NCBI RefSeq assembly: GCF_004167675.1
Contig: NZ_SEZQ01000020.1
Strand: one strand, 5' to 3'
From: Aliivibrio finisterrensis_A
GTDB lineage: Bacteria > Pseudomonadota > Gammaproteobacteria > Enterobacterales > Vibrionaceae
DNA length: 64,000 nucleotides
Shown: positions 24,853-32,563 of the stretch, in pieces
How positions within the stretch are numbered: the first letter of the stretch is position 1
How the letters are laid out: every line of letters starts with the position of its first letter
The notes under the pieces: generated by a model
What the model saw: only the letters and a program-made list of their open reading frames with translations
Databases searched by the model: none
Told to the model about the DNA's origin: nothing
Made by a program: the position numbers and the translations under genes

Positions 24853-24942
24853 ATGCTTGATTGGGATGACAAAGAGTGGGTAGTCGAAGGCGTTACATTT
24901 GTTTTCTTTATTTTCGCAATAATTTATCTCTATTGTTTCTAG
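24853..24942 (+). CDS. Possible 29-residue membrane peptide or frameshifted tail of the preceding gene
   Basis: An ATG at 24853 opens MLDWDDKEWVVEG followed by a hydrophobic helix ending in YLYCF and a TAG. The same frame stays open about 90 bases further upstream, overlapping the 77-residue gene (reading ECGNTVNNIERWKEKIK). This pattern would fit a longer original protein split by a frameshift near 24770-24800. There is no good ribosome site at 24853. Confidence 0.3.
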   Translation: MLDWDDKEWVVEGVTFVFFIFAIIYLYCF

Positions 24943-24995
24943 ATATCGTCTTAGAAAAATATCTCATGAGAAACAATAGAGCTAATATATTTGAA

Positions 24996-25247
24996 CTAGT
25001 GCGTTGTGCGGTTTGAACCATTACGCACTAAATCTTGACCAGTTTGGAACACTTCTTCCGTTACCCAGCGAGATAAAAGCAGTTGGTGCTTATCATCTAA
25101 TACAGCAACAAAACGACGACCGTCTTTATTGTTAGTTGCCATTGCAATGCCAGCAACATTCGTTAAACCAAAACCACCATTTTCAGCAGCAACGATAAAC
25201 GTTTCTAGATCTTCTAGGTTTGTGATCATCTCTAATTCTTGCGTCAT
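24996..25247 (-). CDS. Small soluble protein of unknown function (83 residues)
   Basis: The protein begins MTQELEMITNLEDLETFIVA and is soluble and acidic at its start. It contains the segment GRRFVAVLDDKHQLLLSRWV. AAGAGA lies 8 bases upstream of the ATG. I do not recognise a family; it may be a conserved Vibrionaceae protein. It is isolated between the small membrane protein and soxR. Confidence 0.55.
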   Translation of the reverse strand: MTQELEMITNLEDLETFIVAAENGGFGLTNVAGIAMATNNKDGRRFVAVLDDKHQLLLSRWVTEEVFQTGQDLVRNGSNRTTH

Positions 25248-25392
25248 ATTTGTATTCTCTTACTGAATTAAACTATTTGGCTATGCCATTTCTATGGGCG
25301 CTACTTTAACGAGATTCATAGAAAATTGAAACTTGAATTTATCTGACAATATAAAGAATCGGGCACACAAACATACTCTTACTATAACCCTC

Positions 25393-25839
25393 TTATAAAT
25401 AAGCGATTAGCTGCGCTCCACTGCCCTCTTCATGCAAAATGTCGTCAGGGTTGAGTAATTGGCACTTTTCCATGCTTAAACATCCACACCCAATACAACC
25501 AGTTAGATTCTCTTTTAGGGATTGAATTTGATGTAATTTAGCATCGAGATCTTTTTGCCATTTATTTGCTACCTTCTCCCAATCACGCATAGTGGCGGTT
25601 TTTTTCATCGGTAAATCTTCAAGCTCTGTTGCTATCTCTTCAAGTGTGAAACCAACAAGTTGCGCTACTTGAATCAAAGCAATTCGACGGAGCATTGAAG
25701 GGTGGTAGCGGCGTTGATTCCCAGAGGTACGAATGGAAGCTATCAACCCCTTAGTTTCATAAAAACGCAAGGCGGAATGTGCAACGCCACTACGTTCAGA
25801 AAGCGAACCAATGGTTAATAGTGTTTTTTCATTTAGCAT
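25393..25839 (-). CDS. soxR: Redox-sensitive transcriptional regulator SoxR
   Basis: This MerR-family regulator has 148 residues: an N-terminal HTH (IGSLSERSGVAHSALRFYET), a dimerisation helix, and a C-terminal [2Fe-2S] site with cysteines 115, 118, 120 and 126 (CIGCGCLSMEKC). Oxidation of the cluster by redox-cycling compounds or nitric oxide activates its target promoters. No soxS is adjacent, as expected outside enterics, so it probably controls targets directly. A terminator separates it from the outer membrane protein gene upstream. Confidence 0.93.
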   Translation of the reverse strand: MLNEKTLLTIGSLSERSGVAHSALRFYETKGLIASIRTSGNQRRYHPSMLRRIALIQVAQLVGFTLEEIATELEDLPMKKTATMRDWEKVANKWQKDLDAKLHQIQSLKENLTGCIGCGCLSMEKCQLLNPDDILHEEGSGAQLIAYL

Positions 25840-25902
25840 TTGTCGCTCCCTGACTCGCTATAAAGATAATGTTAACTTTACGTTTATACACGCTATTACA
25901 GA

Positions 25903-25937
25903 TAAAAAAACAGCCCTTACTAAAAAGTAAGAGCTGC
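25903..25937 (-). terminator. Terminator after the outer membrane protein gene
   Basis: On the minus strand CAGCTCTTAC pairs with GTAAGGGCTG and is followed by seven T. It lies about 30 bases after the stop of the barrel protein gene at 25967. Confidence 0.88.
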
Positions 25938-25966
25938 TTCTAATCAAAAATGAGGGAGAGAACTAA

Positions 25967-26509
25967 TTAAAAACGGTAACCCACAGTAAGAGATAGCTGA
26001 TCTTGGTCTTGGTTATCAACATTGAAAAAATCATAGCGTAAATCAGTATATAGCCCCATATCTAAATTTGCGCGAACCCCCATACCTCCCATAAGTGAAA
26101 TTTCTTTAAAAGAATCACTATCTCCATCATATGAAAGCTTTTCATTCACTCTTGCTAGGCCAACCGCACCATATGGTTTTACTGACCACTCTTCAAACTT
26201 AAACGTGTAACCAATATCAGAATCTACTTTAAAAGTACTGCCATCTAAATCAACACCATGTTTGTTACCATTATTATTTTGGTATGATGCATTAATACCA
26301 ACAATTTGGTTGATGTCATAGCCATACTCTAGCTTGATACCGTCACCCCAATCAGCTCCTCTATTATCAAAAACTAATTCTGTATTAGAATAACCACCAC
26401 CAACACGGTGACCGCTAAACTCATTATCGTCAAAAATAGAAGCAGAAACTGATGGTGTTAGTGCTAAAGTAAATAAACTTGCTAGTAAAAATTTTGGAGT
26501 ATTGTTCAT
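25967..26509 (-). CDS. Small outer membrane beta-barrel protein (OmpX/Opa-like)
   Basis: The 180-residue precursor has a signal peptide ending near VSA-SIFDD. The mature part alternates hydrophobic and polar residues (KLEYGYDINQIVGINASYQN, GVRANLDMGLYTDLRYDF) and ends in the sequence LSLTVGYRF with a terminal Phe, the classic BAM recognition signal. An eight-stranded barrel is likely. Role could be adhesion or surface stability. It lies between soxR and the Gly-zipper lipoprotein gene with its own terminator. Confidence 0.82.
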   Translation of the reverse strand: MNNTPKFLLASLFTLALTPSVSASIFDDNEFSGHRVGGGYSNTELVFDNRGADWGDGIKLEYGYDINQIVGINASYQNNNGNKHGVDLDGSTFKVDSDIGYTFKFEEWSVKPYGAVGLARVNEKLSYDGDSDSFKEISLMGGMGVRANLDMGLYTDLRYDFFNVDNQDQDQLSLTVGYRF

Positions 26510-26591
26510 AATAAATCTCGCTTAATTGGTCATCGAATCCATTCAATAAATTGGTTTAAATTAATTATTTTAAAATTGGATAAGATAAAAA

Positions 26592-27008
26592 TTAGCTTTC
26601 TTCATTATCTTGCTTATTCTGTTCTTCTAGATCCGCAAGTTGTTGCTCTAACTCACGAATTTTAATTTCGGCTTCAAGCTCGGCTAGGCGTTTCTCAGCA
26701 TCACTACGATTGTCTTGTGAGTGACCATCCGCTAAAACTTGAACATCTTTACTGTTTCGAGAGTCTTCTAAATCTTTCATTGAACCTGCAACACCACCAG
26801 TTACACCACCAACTGCTGCGCCTTTCACTGCAAGTCTTGCGTCACCAGTTAAAGCACCTACAGTGGCTCCAACTAATGCCCCGCCAACGGCACCTCTGTT
26901 TCTTGCTGCATTTTCGTTGTCAGCATCCATCGCTGGTGACGCACATCCTGTGACAACAAAGGTAGAGGCAATAAGTACTGCTTTTACTTTATTGTTTAGG
27001 AATAACAT
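26592..27008 (-). CDS. Lipoprotein with glycine-zipper and C-terminal coiled coil
   Basis: This 138-residue precursor has a lipoprotein signal ending in VTGC at residues 19-22. The mature protein has a glycine-zipper region (GAVGGALVGATVGALTG and GAAVGGVTGGVAG) and then a charged coiled coil (RLAELEAEIKIRELEQQLAD). Proteins with this layout are usually anchored in the outer membrane and related to the YMGG/OmpA-associated Gly-zipper group. Exact function unknown. It is upstream of the barrel gene in the same orientation with an 80-bp gap. Confidence 0.78.
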   Translation of the reverse strand: MLFLNNKVKAVLIASTFVVTGCASPAMDADNENAARNRGAVGGALVGATVGALTGDARLAVKGAAVGGVTGGVAGSMKDLEDSRNSKDVQVLADGHSQDNRSDAEKRLAELEAEIKIRELEQQLADLEEQNKQDNEES

Positions 27009-27138
27009 AAATGGCTCTCTCTGTTTTGTGGGGACAGGAGAATATTAAGGGAGATAGAAGCGATTTAGAATTGAACGTTAGTTATAGCGCTGATAACCGC
27101 TGTTTATCACACTATGATTTATACCGATTGATAAAAAT

Positions 27139-27169
27139 AAAAAACCGCCAATCAAAGACAGGCGGTTTA
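27139..27169 (-). terminator. Terminator after rsgA
   Basis: On the minus strand AAACCGCCTG and a matching GGCGGTTTTTT form a stem of 7-8 bp with an intervening loop and a long T run, 30 bases after the rsgA stop. Confidence 0.85.
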
Positions 27170-27198
27170 TTAATATATTTTCTATTTACAGTACCGTA

Positions 27199-28260
27199 TT
27201 AATAGGCCGCTGACTCATAACCTTTTTTACGAGAACGAGCATCAGCAATAGCGCCATGCACCATTTTGCCAAACGCTTTATCTTTTGCACGCTGCTCAGC
27301 TAAACTTGCACCATTGATTGCTTGTTCACGCATCAATTTTTGATAGCTTACTAAGCGACGTTCTTCAAGAACACCTGATTCAACCGCTTTTAGCACGGCA
27401 CAGCCAGGCTCTGATATATGAGAACAATCACCAAAACGGCATTTTTCAGCCAAGTCAGTAATTTCACTGAATGTCGCACTTACGCCTTGCTCGCAATCAC
27501 TTAACTGAAGCTCTCGCATTCCAGGAGTGTCCATTAACAGGCCACCTTGCGGCATTAACTTAAGCGCTCGATACGTTGTTGTATGACGGCCTTTGCTGTC
27601 ATCTTCACGTATATCGCCTGTCTCCTGAGCTTCAAAACCAAGTAAACCATTTACCAATGTTGATTTACCAACACCAGATGACCCAAGGAAAGCGATAGTT
27701 TGTCCATTTTTACAGTAGCTATGTAGAGCAACTAAATCATTCGAATCAAGTGCATTTACACTGTAAACACTCATCATTCGATTCAGTTTTTGAACTTGAT
27801 CTTGTTTGTCATCTGCATCGTCACATAAATCCGCTTTAGTTAGTACCACAACTGGCTCTACTTCTGCTTCTTTTGCGATAGCAAGGTAACGTTCAATACG
27901 ACTTAGATTAAAGTCATTGTTTAACGAACACACGATCATGACGTTATCTACGTTTGCTGCGATTAATTGCGTTGCAACTTTTGATCCCGGTGCTTTACGA
28001 TCAAACAGAGATTGTCTATCTAGTACGCGTTGAATTCGTAGGTTTTCATCAAACAATACCCAATCACCGACACAAACACGATCATCCCCTGATGGTGGTA
28101 ATAAGCTTGCTTGGCCTTGCTCACTCAAAACAATAATACTGCTTCGATGCTGCTCAATAACTCGACCAGTCTGAAGGTCTGTTAAGTCATCTAGAGTCAG
28201 TTGCTGTTGAAAATAAGGACGCCAGCCTAATTGTGATAGTGTGAGAATTTGCTCACTCAT
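27199..28260 (-). CDS. rsgA: Ribosome small-subunit GTPase RsgA (circularly permuted)
   Basis: The 353-residue GTPase helps late maturation of the 30S subunit. It has an N-terminal OB fold, then the permuted GTPase motifs in the order G4 (TKAD), G1 (GSSGVGKST) and G3 (DTPG), and a C-terminal zinc site FGDCSHISEPGC. The start at 28260 (MSEQILTLSQLGW) has GGAG six bases upstream; the frame extends 22 residues further without a ribosome site. It may be a second copy, since Vibrionaceae usually carry rsgA on the large chromosome. Confidence 0.88.
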   Translation of the reverse strand: MSEQILTLSQLGWRPYFQQQLTLDDLTDLQTGRVIEQHRSSIIVLSEQGQASLLPPSGDDRVCVGDWVLFDENLRIQRVLDRQSLFDRKAPGSKVATQLIAANVDNVMIVCSLNNDFNLSRIERYLAIAKEAEVEPVVVLTKADLCDDADDKQDQVQKLNRMMSVYSVNALDSNDLVALHSYCKNGQTIAFLGSSGVGKSTLVNGLLGFEAQETGDIREDDSKGRHTTTYRALKLMPQGGLLMDTPGMRELQLSDCEQGVSATFSEITDLAEKCRFGDCSHISEPGCAVLKAVESGVLEERRLVSYQKLMREQAINGASLAEQRAKDKAFGKMVHGAIADARSRKKGYESAAY

Positions 28261-28392
28261 TTGTTGCTCCATACATATGGTAGATTGTTTACCATTGATA
28301 ATCGTTAACACATCAATGGTAAACACTCTTAAACTGTAAATTAACGCTATTTTAAGTGGCTTTTTAACGAAACGAATAGTAGCACCATATAT

Positions 28393-28596
28393 TTAAAAAA
28401 GAGCAATAATACTTTTTCGATTAATGCTTATTTTCATCATTTTAAGATCTTGGTAGCAATTATTTGGCTTCACTTCTATTGCCTCAATGCGTTTACTATT
28501 ATTATCGAATACCCAACGCCATAAAATATGGTCCGATCCCTCGCTGATGTAAAACAAGTTAGCCTTGTCATTACGATAAAAATAATTAATTAACAT
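28393..28596 (-). CDS. Possible small protein (67 residues), unknown
   Basis: The frame begins MLINYFYRNDKANLF and contains ILWRWVFDNNSKRIEAIEVK. It starts just after the alkylsulfatase terminator and has no clear ribosome site. No family is recognised. It may be a real orphan gene or chance. Confidence 0.3.
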   Translation of the reverse strand: MLINYFYRNDKANLFYISEGSDHILWRWVFDNNSKRIEAIEVKPNNCYQDLKMMKISINRKSIIALF

Positions 28597-28608
28597 ATGA
28601 CTTTTATA

Positions 28609-28648
28609 TAAAAAAAGCCCCATTGAATCCCTTCATTCAATGGGGCTT
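28609..28648 (-). terminator. Terminator after the second alkylsulfatase gene
   Basis: AAGCCCCATTGAAT pairs perfectly with ATTCAATGGGGCTT around a short loop, with seven or more T following on the minus strand. It lies 27 bases after the stop at 28675. Confidence 0.92.
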
Positions 28649-28674
28649 GGTCATATCATTATTTCATCATTTAA

Positions 28675-30642
28675 CTATGGGGTTACAACACCGAACCATA
28701 GATTAAACTGATCAAATATCGACATTAGTTGCTGGAACTTAGCTTGATCTGAAACACTAAATTCACCTGCTTTCATTTCATCTTTCAATGTCGCTTTCTT
28801 CGTCATCATATTTTCAAATGCTTGACGCGACAGAGTGATATTTAAGTCTGCATTATCAAATTGAGTTCCTGAGTACGATTTTAATACTGAATTACTTAAA
28901 TCCATGGAGTATTTACCATCGCCTTTCACATTGATATTCACTTTCATGTTCATGCCTTTCGCAACATCAGGTTTTACTGTTACTCCTAGGTATTTCATGA
29001 ATTGGTTAAATGGCATATTCACGGCAATGGCTGCTGTATTTGGTGTTGCTACCGGTTTAATACCATTGCGTAGCTCTTTAGCACCGCCTAAGTAATAGTT
29101 TCTCCAAGGGCCTGATTCAGATTGATAGCCAAGTTGCTCCATTGCATCAGCTTCTAAATAACGCGCATCCATATTTTTAGGATTAGAGAAAGTGACGTTA
29201 TTAAGCAGTGTCACAGCCCAACGATACTCACCTTTTTTAATCGCCGATTCTGCAAGTTCAACTACTTTTTTCTCGCCGCCCATCGCTTCAACGTATTTGG
29301 TACCTTCTTCTGTTGGTGTTAATGGGTTTAGGTTTGCAGGGTTACCATCCCACCATGCGCCAAAGTAGTAATCATAGGTTGCACGAGCATTGTGTGAAAC
29401 CGTGCCGTAATAGCCGCGGTTGTACCACTCCTTGCCTAATGAATCCGGCAGTTTAATGGTCGCTGAGATCTCGTTAGGCGTATAACCTTTATTTGCTAAA
29501 CGTAACGTTTGATCGTGTACATACTTATACATATCACGAGTTTTCGCTAGCTGGCCTTTGATGTTCTCTTTGCCCCATGTTGGCCAATGGTGAGAAGCGA
29601 TCATCGTATCTGCCTTATCTCCATAAGTATGTAGAGCTTGATCAACATAAGTCGCCCATGAAGAAGCATCACGAGTTTTTGCACCACGTAAGGTCGAGAT
29701 ATTGTGAATAGTATGAGTCATCACCTCTGCAGCCATCATGGTTTTATATTGAGGGAAATAAAACATAAACTCAGAAGGCGCTTCTGATTCTTGAGCCATC
29801 ATGACTTCTAAATCAACACCATCAATTGTCATTTCTTGACCAGTGTGATTTGCAATTTCTGTTGGCTTCACAATACCTGGCGAGCCAGATGAGGTCGTTT
29901 TACCTAAACCACCATCAACCATACCTTTGTTATTGGCATCAAGAAGGTTGCCATACATATAAGATGAGCGTCGAGACATGGTTGTGCCTGCCATTAAGTT
30001 CTCTGCAATTGAATGCGTAAAGAAGCCCTCTGGGGCAGCGATAGTTACATCACCATTATCGATGTCTTTTTGCGTTGTCACACCTAAGATCCCACCAAAG
30101 TGGTCAACATGAGAGTGTGTGAAAATAACCCCTGTCACAGGGACATTTTCTACTTTTTCTTTTAATAGTTTAAGGCCTGCCGCAGCGGTTTCTGGTGAAA
30201 TAAGTGGATCAATAACAATCCAACCATCATCACCACGAATAAACGACATGACGGATAAATCAAACCCACGGACTTGATATACGCCATCTTTCACTTTAAA
30301 CAAACCATTGATATTATTTAATTTGGCTTGACGAAGAAGCGATGGGTTAATTGTTTCTACCCCTTTATCCTGATTAATAAAATCAAACTTTGAAAAATCC
30401 CAAATTACGTTACCTTGCTTATCTTTAATGGTTTTTTCTGGCCAAGTAGCAATAAAACCGCGAGAAGCATTTTCGAAATCTGTTTTATTATCAAAATCTA
30501 AATATTGCTTTAGTTGATCATTTTTCTGAACAGTGAATTCAGTGGCTTCTTTTGGTTGGCTCGTTGTTGGTACAGCAAATACAAGCGCAGGCGCCAATGT
30601 GGTAATTATCGCAAGTGATACTATGGATTTTTTAAATAACAT
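28675..30642 (-). CDS. Second alkylsulfatase, metallo-beta-lactamase fold (SdsA1/YjcS type)
   Basis: The 655-residue exported enzyme has a signal peptide ending near VFA-VPTTS. Its zinc motif is THSHVDHFGG, near residue 177. The middle part (NARATYDYYFGAWWDGNPAN) and the SCP2-like C-terminal domain (MNMKVNINVKGDGKYS) match alkylsulfatases. It is clearly a paralog of the protein at 413-2434 but not a recent duplicate: signal peptides and many loops differ. Substrates would be alkyl sulfates. A LysR gene lies immediately upstream in the same orientation. Confidence 0.9.
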   Translation of the reverse strand: MLFKKSIVSLAIITTLAPALVFAVPTTSQPKEATEFTVQKNDQLKQYLDFDNKTDFENASRGFIATWPEKTIKDKQGNVIWDFSKFDFINQDKGVETINPSLLRQAKLNNINGLFKVKDGVYQVRGFDLSVMSFIRGDDGWIVIDPLISPETAAAGLKLLKEKVENVPVTGVIFTHSHVDHFGGILGVTTQKDIDNGDVTIAAPEGFFTHSIAENLMAGTTMSRRSSYMYGNLLDANNKGMVDGGLGKTTSSGSPGIVKPTEIANHTGQEMTIDGVDLEVMMAQESEAPSEFMFYFPQYKTMMAAEVMTHTIHNISTLRGAKTRDASSWATYVDQALHTYGDKADTMIASHHWPTWGKENIKGQLAKTRDMYKYVHDQTLRLANKGYTPNEISATIKLPDSLGKEWYNRGYYGTVSHNARATYDYYFGAWWDGNPANLNPLTPTEEGTKYVEAMGGEKKVVELAESAIKKGEYRWAVTLLNNVTFSNPKNMDARYLEADAMEQLGYQSESGPWRNYYLGGAKELRNGIKPVATPNTAAIAVNMPFNQFMKYLGVTVKPDVAKGMNMKVNINVKGDGKYSMDLSNSVLKSYSGTQFDNADLNITLSRQAFENMMTKKATLKDEMKAGEFSVSDQAKFQQLMSIFDQFNLWFGVVTP

Positions 30643-30727
30643 AATTCATCTCTCTATAAGTGCGAACAACTCATCTGTCCGTCGATAGAGAAATAATAAG
30701 GCGAGTCGATTAAACGATCGATAGCGT

Positions 30728-30741
30728 CACTTTTAAAAGTG
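30728..30741. promoter_or_regulatory. 14-bp palindrome between the LysR gene and the second alkylsulfatase
   Basis: CACTTTTAAAAGTG is a perfect palindrome 86 bases upstream of the alkylsulfatase ATG. It is followed by a partial inverted repeat GGATTTAG...TTTAATCC. It could be the operator of the neighbouring LysR protein; the sequence differs from the GTATT/AATAC sites of the first alkylsulfatase pair. Confidence 0.4.
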
Positions 30742-30782
30742 GATTTAGTTGTATTTAATCCAGAAACTTTTGGATTTAGATT

Positions 30783-31694
30783 TTATAGCTCTAAGCACGT
30801 CAAATCTTGAGCTACCTCTTCAAAAACAGATTTAAGCCATTGATGCCCTGTATCTGATTGCTGTGAATGATGCCATGTCATATAAACAGGAAAAGGGTGC
30901 GATTCAAAAGGCAATGGAAGGATAGTTAAAGGGAGCATTTTAGATAGCATTCTAGCGTGCCAAACACTGGTGACACATAGCCAATCCGTTTGAGCCGCCA
31001 TTACGATTGAGTTACAAACTGAATCCGTCGTGTAGGCTTCTTTTCGTTTTGGCAGCTTTTCTTTTACCAAAGAATCCATAATGTACTTATTCATTCTTTG
31101 GGTTTGCCACAATAGATGTTGCTCTGCAAAAAATTGCTCTTGAGTAATACTGTCTTTAATTCTTGGGTGATCTTTTCTACATACCACCACTAGCTGTTGT
31201 TCAAACAGTAATTGGTTATGGTAGCCGTGATCTTCTAATGGCACTGTCGCAAGAATTAAATCAACCTTACGCATCCGTAAATCGGTTTGTCTATCTTGCT
31301 CATTAAGATGCTCAATGTCCGCTTTAAACTTTACATTGGGTGCGTGTTGATCTCGATAAGTAATAAGAGGAGGAACAACCATTAAATCTAAATCTTTATG
31401 GCTTGATATGCGAAAGGTGCGCTTACTCGTTTTTGGATCAAATGCTTGACGAGATTTCGCGCCATTTAATAGTCGAGTAAGCGGTTCTTGAATTTCAGCG
31501 TGCAGCTCTGTGGCAAAGTTAGTAGGTGCAATCCCTCTTCCTTGACGTACAAATAATGGATCTTGATATTGCTCACGTAAGCGATTTAAGGTGTGGCTTA
31601 CTGCAGGTGCGGTGATCCCTAAAGTTTCAGCTGCTTCATTGACACTGAGTGTGTTCATCACGACATCAAAAGTTTTGAGTAAATTTAAATCCAT
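30783..31694 (-). CDS. LysR-family transcriptional regulator upstream of the second alkylsulfatase
   Basis: The protein has about 303 residues, with the HTH in SVNEAAETLGITAPAVSHTL and the typical DLNLLKTF start. The ATG at 31694 is chosen because the family begins at MDLNLL; a GTG four codons earlier is possible. Its position directly before an alkylsulfatase mirrors the first pair, but here both genes run in the same direction. It likely controls the alkylsulfatase gene and itself. Confidence 0.85.
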   Translation of the reverse strand: MDLNLLKTFDVVMNTLSVNEAAETLGITAPAVSHTLNRLREQYQDPLFVRQGRGIAPTNFATELHAEIQEPLTRLLNGAKSRQAFDPKTSKRTFRISSHKDLDLMVVPPLITYRDQHAPNVKFKADIEHLNEQDRQTDLRMRKVDLILATVPLEDHGYHNQLLFEQQLVVVCRKDHPRIKDSITQEQFFAEQHLLWQTQRMNKYIMDSLVKEKLPKRKEAYTTDSVCNSIVMAAQTDWLCVTSVWHARMLSKMLPLTILPLPFESHPFPVYMTWHHSQQSDTGHQWLKSVFEEVAQDLTCLEL

Positions 31695-31775
31695 TATTTT
31701 TACCACTCAGTTAATTGCGTTCTATTTATTTTTCCATTGTAGGCCGTTCGTTTTTAAAACTGAACGTTAATCTTT

Positions 31776-32417
31776 CTACTGAACGTGCTTTTTTAAGAAA
31801 TTAACAACCGAACCTTTCGGCGTTTTTCCTATTTTTATCATTAGATCAAAGCTTGGATTGATAATGCCATGATCACGATCTAACGCTTCTAGCTGTACTA
31901 ACCATAGTGACGCGGTTACTTCGGCATCAGCTAACGCTCGGTGAAATACACCATCATTATCGATTTTATGATACGCCACTAAGTCACCCAGTTTATGCGA
32001 TGAAACCTCTTGAGTTAATCGTCTTGATACCAGTAATGAACAAGCAAAATCACCTTCATAACCACGCTGAATCAACTCTAATTCGGCATCTAAAAAACGT
32101 TTATCAAATGAGGCGTTATGTGCGACTAAATTACAGCCTTGAATAAAATCAGCAAACTCATTCATTACGACATCACAACTTGCCGCATCAACTAACATGC
32201 GATTTGAAATACCAGTGTAGCTCTCAATAAATGAGCTCACTCTAAAGCCCGGATTCATCAAGCCTTGAAAACGATCAACCACCACGCCGTTTTCTAATTT
32301 AACCGCACCTATTTCAATAGCACGATCACCTTGGTTTGGTGATAAGCCTGTGGTTTCGAAATCGAGTACAACGACGGTATTTGCTGGGGCGGTTTTGTTA
32401 GCGCTAATTACTGACAC
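31776..32417 (-). CDS. DnaQ-like 3'-5' exonuclease
   Basis: The 213-residue protein has the DEDDh exonuclease motifs: LDFETTGL with Asp19 and Glu21, an Asp in AHNASFDKRF, and His/Asp in HRALADAEVT. The C-terminus has a KTPKGSVVNFLKK tail. It is a stand-alone exonuclease of the PolC/epsilon type that may remove 3' ends of DNA or RNA. It is not linked to a polymerase subunit here. The LysR gene downstream is on the same strand. Confidence 0.85.
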   Translation of the reverse strand: MSVISANKTAPANTVVVLDFETTGLSPNQGDRAIEIGAVKLENGVVVDRFQGLMNPGFRVSSFIESYTGISNRMLVDAASCDVVMNEFADFIQGCNLVAHNASFDKRFLDAELELIQRGYEGDFACSLLVSRRLTQEVSSHKLGDLVAYHKIDNDGVFHRALADAEVTASLWLVQLEALDRDHGIINPSFDLMIKIGKTPKGSVVNFLKKHVQ

Positions 32418-32494
32418 AAATGATTTCCAAATAATAAATAAGAAGTGAAAGAGAGAGATTAATCGTAATGGAACAAAAGCATATAGACTTCGAT

Positions 32495-32531
32495 CAAAAA
32501 ACGCGAGCTGATATCCAGTCTCGCGTTTTTA
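32495..32531 (-). terminator. Terminator after ybiT
   Basis: On the minus strand AAAAACGCGAGA pairs with CTCGCGTTTTTT around a loop of about 14 bases. It lies 33 bases after the ybiT stop. Confidence 0.88.
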
Positions 32532-32563
32532 TCTATGCTTAATTCTACCGAGTTAAAATACGC

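Noticed and set aside
26863..27202. Overlapping plus-strand frames at the lipoprotein gene
   Set aside because: They are antisense to the Gly-zipper coding sequence or cover the rsgA terminator, without ribosome sites.
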